Part shown: piece after piece, positions 34,152 to 43,236 of the stretch | Layout of the letters: each line of letters begins with the position of its first letter | Position numbering within the stretch: position 1 is the first letter of the stretch | Assembly: GCF_024054175.1 (NCBI RefSeq) | Contig: NZ_JAMXLA010000001.1 | Span: 989,341-1,053,340 of the forward strand | DNA length: 64,000 nt | Origin: Flavobacterium sp. NRK1 | Lineage (GTDB): Bacteria; Bacteroidota; Bacteroidia; Flavobacteriales; Flavobacteriaceae | Direction: 5' to 3' | Translations under genes and position numbers: made by a program | The notes under the pieces: model-generated | Database searches by the model: none | Seen by the model: only the letters and a program-made list of their open reading frames with translations | What the model was told of the DNA's origin: nothing

Positions 34152-35204
34152 ATGATAGAAGATAAAAACCAGCAACGTACAAGTCTTTCCGCACTTGGCG
34201 AATTCGGACTTATAGGACACCTTACCAAAAATATTGAAACAAGTCAGCCTTCTACCCTGAAAGGGATAGGCGACGATGGCGCTGTACTTGATTTTAAAGA
34301 TAAGAAAGTAGTAGTTTCTACCGACCTGCTTGTTGAAGGCGTACACTTTGACCTTGCCTACATGCCGCTTAAACACTTAGGCTATAAAGCAGTTGTTGTA
34401 AATGTAAGCGATATATGCGCCATGAATGCTACCCCAACCCAAATTACAATATCTATTGCGGTATCTAACCGGTTTCCGGTTGAAGCACTTGATGAACTGT
34501 ATGACGGTATGAAACATGCTGCTAAAATTTATGGTGTAGATATTATAGGCGGCGATACTACCTCATCTCAAAAAGGAATGATTCTGAGCATTACAGCCAT
34601 TGGTGAAGCAAATGCTGAAGAAATTACTTATCGTAATGGTGCATCAAATACCGACCTGCTTGTTGTTACCGGAGATGTTGGTGCAGCCTATATGGGCCTA
34701 CAGGTTTTAGAACGTGAAAAGCAGGTATTTGAGGTAAACCCAAACAACCAGCCTGATTTAGACGCTTATAGCTACTTAATAGAACGCCAGCTTAAACCGG
34801 AAGCCCGTAAAGATGTAAAAGAGCTTTTAAAGGCCCTTGAAATACAGCCTACGGCTATGATCGATATTTCCGACGGATTATCTTCAGAGATTATACACCT
34901 TTGCAAAAATTCGGGAATTGGCTGTAACCTATATGAAGAGAAGATTCCGGTTGATCCTCAGCTTATAAATGTATGTGAAGAATTCAATATAGATATCACT
35001 ACAGTAGCTCTTAATGGTGGCGAGGACTACGAACTGTTGTTCACCATTAAAATGGAAGACTTTGACAAGATAAAAGGCAATCCTAACTTTACTGTTATAG
35101 GCCACATGACACAGGAAAGCGAAGGCATACACCTTATTACCCGTGCCAATACTAAAATTCCGCTTAAAGCACGGGGATGGAACGCACTTAATGAAGAAGA
35201 ATAA
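34152..35204 (+). CDS. thiL: Thiamine-monophosphate kinase
   Basis: The 350-aa product has the ThiL signatures LKGIGDDGAVLDF, VVSTDLLVEGVHFDL with the Mg/phosphate-binding aspartates, NVSDICAMNATPTQ, DIIGGDTTSS and AMIDISDGLSSEI. It phosphorylates thiamine monophosphate to the pyrophosphate cofactor in the cytosol. Length is slightly longer than enterobacterial ThiL owing to a short N-terminal extension, which is usual in Bacteroidota. A terminator follows at 35216. Confidence 0.92.
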   Translation: MIEDKNQQRTSLSALGEFGLIGHLTKNIETSQPSTLKGIGDDGAVLDFKDKKVVVSTDLLVEGVHFDLAYMPLKHLGYKAVVVNVSDICAMNATPTQITISIAVSNRFPVEALDELYDGMKHAAKIYGVDIIGGDTTSSQKGMILSITAIGEANAEEITYRNGASNTDLLVVTGDVGAAYMGLQVLEREKQVFEVNPNNQPDLDAYSYLIERQLKPEARKDVKELLKALEIQPTAMIDISDGLSSEIIHLCKNSGIGCNLYEEKIPVDPQLINVCEEFNIDITTVALNGGEDYELLFTIKMEDFDKIKGNPNFTVIGHMTQESEGIHLITRANTKIPLKARGWNALNEEE

Positions 35205-35215
35205 ATATTTTAAAG

Positions 35216-35247
35216 TCCGGCATTAATTAAATAGCCGGATTTTTTTA
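35216..35247 (+). terminator. thiL terminator
   Basis: TCCGGC-12 nt-GCCGGA followed by a T run. Confidence 0.75.
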
Positions 35248-35318
35248 TAAATACAACCTGCTAATAATGAAAATATTATTTTTTATCTTAGATAAAACTT
35301 TAGCTCGTTATTAAAACT

Positions 35319-35717
35319 ATGCAGATGAAAAAAATTACTTTATTATTAGTACTCATTCTCATTAATATATCCGCCTGTGCTCAGGAAGGGGAAATTGCAG
35401 ATATACAGAAGAATTACGACGTATTTACTATAGAGCAAACACCCGATATACTGAAAACTAACGATTTTTCCTTTGCATCAGTACTTTTTAAGCCTGGCTA
35501 CAATAAAAATTTCACAGATTTATATTTACAGGTATCTGAAAAATATCCACCTGGAAATTTTTCCCCGGGAAAATTTGAAAAACACCCTGTATCTTATCTT
35601 ATAAACACATACAGTGATACTGCCAATGATTATATCAATGGATTTTCTTTGGGCAAATGGAATAATAATAAAGGCTTTGAACTGAATATAAGTTTAGGAG
35701 GCAAATGTGGTCTTTAG
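35319..35717 (+). CDS. Small lipoprotein of unknown function
   Basis: The 132-aa protein has a lipoprotein-type signal (LLLVLILINISAC, lipobox ISAC) then AQEGEIADIQKNYDVFTIEQ. Family not recognised. The conserved-looking C-terminal part SLGGKCGL ends with a Cys near the terminus. The start could be MQMKK or the second methionine. It stands alone between thiL and glyS, followed by a strong shared terminator. Confidence 0.55.
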   Translation: MQMKKITLLLVLILINISACAQEGEIADIQKNYDVFTIEQTPDILKTNDFSFASVLFKPGYNKNFTDLYLQVSEKYPPGNFSPGKFEKHPVSYLINTYSDTANDYINGFSLGKWNNNKGFELNISLGGKCGL

Positions 35718-35733
35718 AAGTAAGCATATAAAA

Positions 35734-35768
35734 CTAAAGGCTCCTAATAGGAGCCTTTAGTTTTTATT
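35734..35768. terminator. Bidirectional terminator between the lipoprotein gene and glyS
   Basis: CTAAAGGCTCC-TAATA-GGAGCCTTTAG with T runs; it serves both converging genes. Confidence 0.75.
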
Positions 35769-37308
35769 ACATCTTCATTAACCAGTTCCTTACCGAAACT
35801 GCCTCATTTATTATATTTCTAAGTTCAGATATTTTAACCCTGTCCTGTTGCATTGTATCGCGGTGGCGAATGGTTACCGTCTGGTCTTCCAGTGTCTGAT
35901 GATCTACGGTTATACAGAAAGGAGTACCAAGAGCATCCTGTCTTCTGTAACGGCGGCCTACAGCATCTTTTTCATCATAAGCTACATTGAAGTCCCATTT
36001 AAGCTCATCAATGATCTCTCTTGCAACATCAGGAAGTCCGTCTTTTTTAACCAATGGCAATACTGCAGCTTTAGTAGGTGCTAATACTGCCGGAAGGCTA
36101 AGTACTGTACGTACAGAACCGTCTTCAAGGGTTTCTTCTTTTAATGAATTAGAGAATACCGCCAGGAACATCCTGTCTAATCCCACAGAAGTTTCTACTA
36201 CATATGGCGTGTAATTCTGGTTCAGTTCGGTATCAAAATACTGTAATTTTTTACCCGAAAACTGTTCATGCGCTTTAAGGTCAAAGTCAGTTCTTGAGTG
36301 AATTCCTTCAAGCTCTTTAAAGCCGAAAGGAAAGTTAAACTCAATATCGGCAGCAGCATTAGCATAATGTGCTAATTTTTCATGGTCATGGAAACGGTAG
36401 TTTTCTTTACCAAGCCCTAACGACAGGTGCCATTTCAGCCTTGTTTCTTTCCAGTACTCATAGTATTTCATTTCTTCGCCCGGGCGAACAAAGAATTGCA
36501 TTTCCATCTGTTCAAACTCACGCATACGGAAGATGAACTGTCTTGCAACGATCTCATTACGGAAAGCCTTACCTGTTTGCGCAATACCAAAAGGTATCTT
36601 CATACGGCCTGTTTTCTGTACGTTAAGAAAGTTTACAAATATACCTTGTGCTGTTTCCGGACGCAGATATAAATCCATAGCATTGGCTGCTTCGGCACCA
36701 AGTTTGGTACCAAACATAAGGTTAAACTGGCGAACCTCTGTCCAGTTTTTAGAACCGGTTTCCGGATCGGCAATTTCAAGCTCTTCTATAAGGGCTTTTA
36801 CGTCGGCAAGGTTTTCTGTTTCCAGCGAACGTGCCATACGCTCAAGTATTTCTTTTTTCTTAGCAAGGTATTCTACAACACGGGTGTTGGTAGTAATAAA
36901 CTCCTGTTCGTTAAAAGCATCGCCAAAACGAACTCTTGCTTTTTCTATTTCTTTCTGGGCTTTCTGGTTTATCTTTTCAGCATAATCCTCAATAAGCACA
37001 TCGGCCCTATATCTTTTTTTAGAATCTTTATTATCAATCAAAGGGTCATTAAAGGCATCTACGTGCCCCGATGCCTTCCATGTTGTAGGATGCATAAAAA
37101 TTGCGGCATCTATACCCACAATATTTTCGTGCATCTGCACCATAGATTTCCACCAGTATTCCCTGATATTCTTTTTCAGCTCTGCACCATTTTGTGCATA
37201 ATCGTAAACAGCGCTGAGTCCATCATATATTTCGCTCGACGGAAAAATAAATCCGTACTCCTTTGCATGCGAAATAACATTTTTAAATATATCTTCTTGT
37301 TTTGCCAT
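35767..37308 (-). CDS. glyS: Glycyl-tRNA synthetase (eukaryote/archaeal-type alpha2)
   Basis: The 513-aa protein (from the ATG at 37308; upstream frame has no ATG) is a class II synthetase of the alpha2 type: KEYGFIFPSSEIYDGLSAVYDY near the N-terminus, motif 2 region QTGKAFRNEIVARQFIFRMREFEQ, and the C-terminal anticodon-binding domain with VRTVLSLPAVLAPTKAAVLP. It charges tRNA-Gly. The promoter box TATTTTTG ends 7 nt upstream of the start. Confidence 0.93.
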   Translation of the reverse strand: MAKQEDIFKNVISHAKEYGFIFPSSEIYDGLSAVYDYAQNGAELKKNIREYWWKSMVQMHENIVGIDAAIFMHPTTWKASGHVDAFNDPLIDNKDSKKRYRADVLIEDYAEKINQKAQKEIEKARVRFGDAFNEQEFITTNTRVVEYLAKKKEILERMARSLETENLADVKALIEELEIADPETGSKNWTEVRQFNLMFGTKLGAEAANAMDLYLRPETAQGIFVNFLNVQKTGRMKIPFGIAQTGKAFRNEIVARQFIFRMREFEQMEMQFFVRPGEEMKYYEYWKETRLKWHLSLGLGKENYRFHDHEKLAHYANAAADIEFNFPFGFKELEGIHSRTDFDLKAHEQFSGKKLQYFDTELNQNYTPYVVETSVGLDRMFLAVFSNSLKEETLEDGSVRTVLSLPAVLAPTKAAVLPLVKKDGLPDVAREIIDELKWDFNVAYDEKDAVGRRYRRQDALGTPFCITVDHQTLEDQTVTIRHRDTMQQDRVKISELRNIINEAVSVRNWLMKM

Positions 37309-37315
37309 AGTGGTG

Positions 37316-37323
37316 CAAAAATA
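37316..37323 (-). promoter_or_regulatory. glyS promoter -7 element
   Basis: Minus-strand TATTTTTG, matching TAnnTTTG, ends 7 nt before the ATG at 37308. Confidence 0.55.
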
Positions 37324-37506
37324 TAAAAAGCAGTTGTATATATAGACGCATTGCAATTAGAAAATAACCGAAAAACGTTTTTGTTAAAAAAAGTACGAAA
37401 ATCGACACATTATTAATAAATATCATAACATTCTCTTAAAACACTTGCTCAATAGGAAAACAATTACAATTTTGTTATTTTAGCAATCCCTAAATTAACC
37501 ACCTAT

Positions 37507-38187
37507 ATGTTTGTAGCTTTACTAAACCTGCTATTTCCGGCAGTATGTTCGGGCTGCAAAGGCACATTGCTTGAAAGCGAGCGCCTTATATGCACCCACT
37601 GCCGGCACGATATGCCTTTTACCCAGCACTATTTAAATGAAAATAACGAAACTGCACAAAAATTCAGAGGGCGTATTCCGGTTGAACATGCATCGTCAGT
37701 ATTGTATTTTAATAAAGACGGTATAGTTCAGGAGCTTATACATAACCTTAAATACCGTGGAAAAGAAGAGATTGGCGCTATAATAGGAGAATGGTATGTG
37801 CATGACCTTAAAAATGTGGAAGCCCTGAAATCGGTGACTGACATAGTACCTGTGCCCCTGCATATAAAAAGATTTTATAAAAGGGGTTATAACCAAATTA
37901 CAAGTTTTGGCTTAACCCTTGCCGACGGACTTGGGAAAACCTTTAACAATACCCTGCTTAAACGGTCTACTTTTGCAAAAACACAGACAAATAAAAACCG
38001 CGCGGACAGAGCTGAAATTATAGGTAATGCCTTTGAAATAAATGCTACACAAGCCGATAACGGAAAGCATTTTTTAATTGTTGACGATGTAATTACTACC
38101 GGAGCTACACTGGAGGCCTGCGCAAAGGCACTGCTTAAAATTCCCGATGCAAAAGTTAGTATAATTACTATAGCTTATGCACAGTAA
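37507..38187 (+). CDS. comF: ComF family phosphoribosyltransferase-like protein
   Basis: The 226-aa protein has the ComF zinc ribbon (CSGC near residue 15 and CTHC near residue 31) and a type I phosphoribosyltransferase domain with the PRPP loop HFLIVDDVITTGATL (about 183-197) and VPVPLHIKRFYKRGYNQI. ComF is required for DNA uptake in naturally competent bacteria and is also common in non-competent species; the role here is unknown. Start choice is the first ATG after an AT-rich leader. Confidence 0.85.
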   Translation: MFVALLNLLFPAVCSGCKGTLLESERLICTHCRHDMPFTQHYLNENNETAQKFRGRIPVEHASSVLYFNKDGIVQELIHNLKYRGKEEIGAIIGEWYVHDLKNVEALKSVTDIVPVPLHIKRFYKRGYNQITSFGLTLADGLGKTFNNTLLKRSTFAKTQTNKNRADRAEIIGNAFEINATQADNGKHFLIVDDVITTGATLEACAKALLKIPDAKVSIITIAYAQ

Positions 38188-38301
38188 AATAAGTGTTTCC
38201 TTCTTAGTTCGGCGTGCTTTAAACCGGGGATGCAACATTTTTTAAAAACATTTCGTTTACAGGGAATATAATTGTTATTTTGTGCAGTCAAACAATACAA
38301 T

Positions 38302-39921
38302 ATGCTGAAAAATAGAATTCTCCTGTATATACTGTTTACCACAGCTCTTTTTGCGTCCTGCGCAAAAAGAGGTGCTATTACCGGAGGGCCAAAAGATACT
38401 ATTCCGCCCCATATTATTAGCAGTTCGCCCCAAAACATGAGCACGCAGTTTAAAGGCAGCGAAATTCGTATAAATTTTAATGAATACATTAAAATTAAAG
38501 ACATTAATAAGCAGCTTATTATTTCGCCGCCAATGGACACGCAGCCCTATATAACACCTATGGGTAGTGCCAGCAAATTCATAAATATAAAAATTAAAGA
38601 TACCCTTAAAGAAAACACTACTTACAGCTTTAATTTTGGACAAAGCATTACCGATAATAATGAGGGAAATCCGTATTCCCAGTTTAAATTTGTATTTTCT
38701 ACAGGAACATATATTGACTCGCTTACGCTTAACGGCAGGATAAAAGATGCTTACTCTAACAAAACCGATAACTTTGTTACTGTTGCCCTATACGAAGCTG
38801 ACGAAACCTTTAACGATTCTACTATCTACAAACAGCGCCCGCGCTATGTTACCAATACGCTGGACAGCATGGTACAGTTTTCGCTTCAAAACCTTAAAGA
38901 GGGCAAATACCACCTTATAGCACTTAAAGATGCCAATAACAATTATAAATTTGATCCTAAAAGTGATAAAATAGGCTTTCTTAACCAGACTATTGACGTG
39001 CCTAACGATACCATTTACCAACTGGAACTGTTTCAGGAAAAAAGGCCTTATAAACCCCGCAAACCTGTGCAGGTTAACTCCAACAGGCTATATGCAGGCT
39101 ATGAGGGCGATTACCGCGGGATGAAAGTAGTAGTAAAAAACGGTGAAGGAACTGAAGTTATACCTACCCTTACAACAAAAGTAAAAGATAAGGACTCGCT
39201 GCAGGTATGGCTGCCAAGAAAAATAACTGCCGATTCGCTTAAAGTTACAGTTTCCAATAAAGATTCTATTAAAGATTTTACTGTGAAGTTCAAGGAAATG
39301 AAAACAGCCGACTCGCTTAAAATAGATGCGCTTCAAAAAGGAGGGCTGCATTTCAGGGAAAAATTTACACTTTCGTCACTAACGCCGCTGATTAGTATAG
39401 ACAGCAGCAAAATAAGCCTTATAGATAAAGATTCGCTTGCTCTAAAATACACCCTGAAATATGATGATTTAAAGCAGGAACTGGTATTTGACTTTGAAAA
39501 GAAAGAAGAACAGAAATATACTTTTACCTTACTGCCCGGAGCCTTAAAAGACTTTTATGAGAAGGAAAATGATACGTTAAGTTATAAACTTGCTACAAAA
39601 ACCTATATTGACTATGGCAACCTGAGGCTAACGCTGCAAAATGCAAAACGATTTCCTATTATGGTGGAGGTTATAGGGAGCGGTGGCAAAGTAGAAGCCT
39701 TTTATTATACCGAAGGTGAAACCAAAATAAATTTTGACAATTTAGTGCCCGACAAATATACGCTGCGTGTATATTATGATGATAATAAAAACAGGCAGTG
39801 GGACACCGGAAGCTATATGGATAAAATACAGCCTGAAGAGGTTATTTATATGCCTAAAACCATTGATGTAAGGGCAAACTGGGATCCTGAAGAAACTTTT
39901 GACATTAAAGGTGGAGGGTAA
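38302..39921 (+). CDS. Ig-like domain lipoprotein
   Basis: From the ATG at 38302 the 539-aa product has a lipoprotein signal (LLYILFTTALFASC) followed directly by AKRGAITGGPKDTIPPHIIS, a conserved opening of Bacteroidota Ig-like (Big_5) lipoproteins. A Big_5-type beta domain (about 30-120, ending FVFSTGTYIDSL) and repeated carboxypeptidase-regulatory/SpaA-like beta modules follow. It is envelope-anchored, of unknown ligand. Its last 17 bp overlap the converging omega-amidase gene. Confidence 0.8.
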   Translation: MLKNRILLYILFTTALFASCAKRGAITGGPKDTIPPHIISSSPQNMSTQFKGSEIRINFNEYIKIKDINKQLIISPPMDTQPYITPMGSASKFINIKIKDTLKENTTYSFNFGQSITDNNEGNPYSQFKFVFSTGTYIDSLTLNGRIKDAYSNKTDNFVTVALYEADETFNDSTIYKQRPRYVTNTLDSMVQFSLQNLKEGKYHLIALKDANNNYKFDPKSDKIGFLNQTIDVPNDTIYQLELFQEKRPYKPRKPVQVNSNRLYAGYEGDYRGMKVVVKNGEGTEVIPTLTTKVKDKDSLQVWLPRKITADSLKVTVSNKDSIKDFTVKFKEMKTADSLKIDALQKGGLHFREKFTLSSLTPLISIDSSKISLIDKDSLALKYTLKYDDLKQELVFDFEKKEEQKYTFTLLPGALKDFYEKENDTLSYKLATKTYIDYGNLRLTLQNAKRFPIMVEVIGSGGKVEAFYYTEGETKINFDNLVPDKYTLRVYYDDNKNRQWDTGSYMDKIQPEEVIYMPKTIDVRANWDPEETFDIKGGG

Positions 39922-40672
39922 AACTATCCCTGTCATTTAAAAAGCCCAGTTTTTTACGGGTTTCCAGCATACTATCCTTATCAAGTTTTATAGTAAATAC
40001 ATCTTCATTAACTGATGGCATAACGGCATATGCCCCAAGGCAGTCAAACACTTGTGAATGTCCGGGATAAGCATGCCCGTTGTTATCGTTTCCAACACGG
40101 TTCACTCCGGCTACATAACACATATTTTCTATAGCGCGGGCTTTTAGTAAAGTATCCCACGCAGCCACACGAAGAGATGGCCAGTTGGCAACATAAAGCA
40201 TTAAGTCGATATCTTCTGTATTACGCGAAAAAACCGGAAACCTGAGGTCATAACACACTAACGGACAAATTTTCCAGCCACGGTAGTTTATAATAAGCCT
40301 TTCGGTACCTGCCGTATAGGCTTTATCTTCTCCGGCAAGTGAAAACAAATGGCGTTTATTATAGGTCTTTATTTCGCCATCCGGCAGAATAAAAAACAGC
40401 CTGTTGTAATAGTTTCCATTTTCTTCTATTACCAGGCTTCCTGTAACAGCACAATCTTTTTTGGCAGCCATTTTCTTCATCCATTGTACTGTTTCGCCAT
40501 TCTTAGTTTCGGCAACGCCTTCCGGTTTCATGGTAAAACCGGTAGCAAACATTTCAGGCAGCATTATAATATCTGTATCTTCTTCAATACTATTTATAAG
40601 TTTTTCAAAATTGTTACGATTAGCTTCCGGGTTTTCCCATTCAAGAGAAGTTTGTAAAAGTGATATTTTCAT
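39905..40672 (-). CDS. Omega-amidase-like carbon-nitrogen hydrolase (YafV/NIT2 type)
   Basis: The 255-aa nitrilase-superfamily enzyme has the catalytic triad pattern: E40 in IIMLPEMFATGF, K106 in KTYNKRHLF and C140 in PLVCYDLRFP. YafV-type family members hydrolyse alpha-ketoglutaramate and related amides in the cytosol. The gene overlaps the 3' end of the Ig-like lipoprotein gene by 17 bp (tail to tail). Exact substrate is inferred from the close resemblance to YafV only. Confidence 0.82.
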   Translation of the reverse strand: MKISLLQTSLEWENPEANRNNFEKLINSIEEDTDIIMLPEMFATGFTMKPEGVAETKNGETVQWMKKMAAKKDCAVTGSLVIEENGNYYNRLFFILPDGEIKTYNKRHLFSLAGEDKAYTAGTERLIINYRGWKICPLVCYDLRFPVFSRNTEDIDLMLYVANWPSLRVAAWDTLLKARAIENMCYVAGVNRVGNDNNGHAYPGHSQVFDCLGAYAVMPSVNEDVFTIKLDKDSMLETRKKLGFLNDRDSFTLHL

Positions 40673-40801
40673 GAGAGATGGTTATATCTTAAAAGTACAA
40701 AAAAAGATTTCTTGCGATGTAACTACTTTTCCCTCATTTGGAATCGTTTGATGGTTAAATTTTAATAATACCGTAATTCTAACCAACCCGGCTTTCAGCC
40801 A

Positions 40802-40818
40802 CCCCTCCAAAGGAGGGG
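40802..40818. repeat. Short palindromic repeat CCCCTCC-AAA-GGAGGGG
   Basis: A perfect 7-bp GC-rich stem with a 3-nt loop lies in the 250-bp gap after the polysaccharide locus. It looks like a dispersed intergenic palindrome rather than a terminator, because no T run follows. Confidence 0.5.
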
Positions 40819-40859
40819 AAATATCAAGTGTAAGATTTATTACTAAAGTATAAAAACAC

Positions 40860-40885
40860 GAAAGCCGGGCACAACCCCGGCTTTC
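40860..40885 (-). terminator. Terminator of the polysaccharide utilization operon
   Basis: GAAAGCCGGG and CCCGGCTTTC form a 10-bp stem around 6 nt, followed on the minus strand by GTGTTTTTA. It lies 39 bp after the GH3 stop. Confidence 0.6.
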
Positions 40886-40923
40886 TAACTAACCTAAAAC
40901 TCTAAACAATTTATATTGAAAAT

Positions 40924-43236
40924 CTATTCAATTAACGTAAATGAGGCCTTTAAATGCTCTACCATAACTTCAAACTCCCCTGTTTCCAGTATCGTTTTTC
41001 CGTCACGGCCTATATAGCTAAGGTCGGCAGGAGTAATTTCAAACCATACGGTTTTACTTTCTCCCGGCTTAAGTTCAATTTTTTCAAATCGGCGCAGGCG
41101 TTTTACATCAGGTGTAACGCTGCTTGCATATACATCGCTTGTAAATAAATGCACTACTTCTTTTCCGGTTACTTTACCGGTATTGGTAACTGTCACACTA
41201 ACTTTTAGGTTATTTCCCTTTTTAAGCTGCGTCTTATCTATAGTTAAATTACTATAGCCAAAAGTGGTATAACTAAGTCCGTCGCCAAACAAAAATTGCG
41301 GGTTATAGTCTGCCTCATAGTTATAAACACCTTCAGCTTTCTTTTGTTCTTCAGATGGTTTATGTATGTATGATATAGTAGCATTAGGAAAACGCGGATA
41401 GGTATAAGGCAGTTTACCCGATGGGTTTACATCTCCAAATAATATATCGGCAAGGGCATCCCCGCCAAAGTTACCCGGCAGGTATGTCTGCACTATTGCA
41501 TTCATCTGCTGTTCAAAACGGCTTATTATTCTTGGCCTTCCCTCATTAAGAATAAGCACTATAGGCTTACCTGTAGCAGAAAGTTTTTTAGCAAGTTCTG
41601 TTTGTAGTTCAGAAAGGTACAGATCATTAAGATCTCCCGGTTTTTCGGTATAAGTATTTTCGCCAAGGCAGAGTAAAATAACATCGCTGTTTTTAGCAGC
41701 AACTATAGCCTCGTCCATTTTATCAGCAAACTCATCATAATAATGACCGTCCATTTTGTAGCTCACACCAGGCACATAGGTAACGTTAGCTTTTCCGATC
41801 TCGTTTTGTACCGCTTCAAGAATAGTGTTGTATTGTCCGGCAAACTCTTCTACCTTTTCGCCCTGCCAAGAGTACGTCCATGCACCGTTAAGCGTGCGCA
41901 TACTGTTGGCATTTGGTCCGGTTATTAAAACTTTAGTCGTTTTTTTTAACGGAAGAATATTACCCTCATTTTTTAATAAAGTGATAGCTTCTGCCGCCAT
42001 ATCATACGATGCTTTTTCAAACTCTTTACTACCAAATTCAGGGTAGTCTTTAGGGTTTGTATTCGGTTTATCAAAAAGGTTCAGTGCATACTTTACTTTT
42101 AGTATCCTGCGAACGGCATCATCTATTCTTTCCTGCTTTACTTTGCCTTCTTTTACAAGCTGTATAAGGTTATCACAAAAAACTTCATACTTATATGGCA
42201 CCATAGACATATCTATACCTGCATTAATGGCAAGCATTACAGCTTCTTTATCCGTAGCTGCTACCCTGTCGCGCCTGTGCAGATTTTCTATATCTGCCCA
42301 GTCTGTTACAACAAGTCCTTTAAAGCCTAACTCTTCTTTAAGCAGTTTGGTAAGAATAGTGTAATTGGCATGCACCGGAACCCCGTTGATTATGCCCGAA
42401 TTTATCATTATAGTATGTGCTCCAGCATCTATCGCCGCCTTAAAAGCCGGTAGATGGTATTCGCGTAATGCGTCTTCAGATATATAAGAAGGCGTACGGT
42501 CTTTACCCGATGCTGTTGCATGGTAACCTAAAAAGTGTTTAAGGCTGGCAGCTACTTTTTCAGGGTTGCCTATATTATTGTCTTTACCTTCTAAACCGTT
42601 TATCATAGCAACGCCAAGTACCGAAGCCAAGTAAGGATCTTCTCCAAACGATTCCCACATACGTGAAAAACGCGGATCCATCCCTAAATCAAGCACCGGC
42701 CCAAAATTCCAAGGAATATTGCTTGCACGGGTTTCGTAGGCTGTTATGGCTGCCCCTTTTTCTACCAATTGCGGATTGCGGGCTGCTGCCTGCGCTATCT
42801 GCTGCGGAAACATTGTAGCTCCGGCAGTATAGGTAGCACCATGAATTTCATCCACGCCATAAATAACCGGGATTTTATGAGCATTAAGTTGGATAGATGT
42901 TTTTTGGATTTCGCTTATAATTTCAAACCATTTTTTAGTGGTAAGTGCCCGGTTATTGGCGGTATTTAATACCGACCCGATATGATAATCGCCAAGGGCT
43001 TTTTTCATTTCGGCCGGATCTAGTGTTAAGGGTTCAAAACTTGAGTACCTGTCTTTGCCTTTGCCTATTACGTCAAGCGTAATCTGTGTCATCTGCCCTA
43101 CTTTTTCCTCAAGCGTCATTTTAGTTAAAAGCGTTTCAACTTTTTTATCAGTATCAGTCTGCTTTTGCTGTGCACTGGCAGTTGCAAATGTTACTCCAAC
43201 AATTACTAAGGCAATATGTTTTAAAGTAATCCTCAT
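40924..43236 (-). CDS. bglX: GH3 beta-glucosidase (BglX-like)
   Basis: The 770-aa protein has a signal peptide (1-22), the GH3 N-terminal barrel with KHFLGY (233-238), and nucleophile D312 in GLVVTDWADIENLH, the C-terminal sandwich domain and a fibronectin-III-like tail. It matches BglX size. Beta-glucosidases of this type release glucose from oligosaccharides in the periplasm. It is the last gene of the SusCD operon; its ATG shares one base with the stop of the upstream GH30 gene, so the two are coupled. Confidence 0.9.
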   Translation of the reverse strand: MRITLKHIALVIVGVTFATASAQQKQTDTDKKVETLLTKMTLEEKVGQMTQITLDVIGKGKDRYSSFEPLTLDPAEMKKALGDYHIGSVLNTANNRALTTKKWFEIISEIQKTSIQLNAHKIPVIYGVDEIHGATYTAGATMFPQQIAQAAARNPQLVEKGAAITAYETRASNIPWNFGPVLDLGMDPRFSRMWESFGEDPYLASVLGVAMINGLEGKDNNIGNPEKVAASLKHFLGYHATASGKDRTPSYISEDALREYHLPAFKAAIDAGAHTIMINSGIINGVPVHANYTILTKLLKEELGFKGLVVTDWADIENLHRRDRVAATDKEAVMLAINAGIDMSMVPYKYEVFCDNLIQLVKEGKVKQERIDDAVRRILKVKYALNLFDKPNTNPKDYPEFGSKEFEKASYDMAAEAITLLKNEGNILPLKKTTKVLITGPNANSMRTLNGAWTYSWQGEKVEEFAGQYNTILEAVQNEIGKANVTYVPGVSYKMDGHYYDEFADKMDEAIVAAKNSDVILLCLGENTYTEKPGDLNDLYLSELQTELAKKLSATGKPIVLILNEGRPRIISRFEQQMNAIVQTYLPGNFGGDALADILFGDVNPSGKLPYTYPRFPNATISYIHKPSEEQKKAEGVYNYEADYNPQFLFGDGLSYTTFGYSNLTIDKTQLKKGNNLKVSVTVTNTGKVTGKEVVHLFTSDVYASSVTPDVKRLRRFEKIELKPGESKTVWFEITPADLSYIGRDGKTILETGEFEVMVEHLKASFTLIE

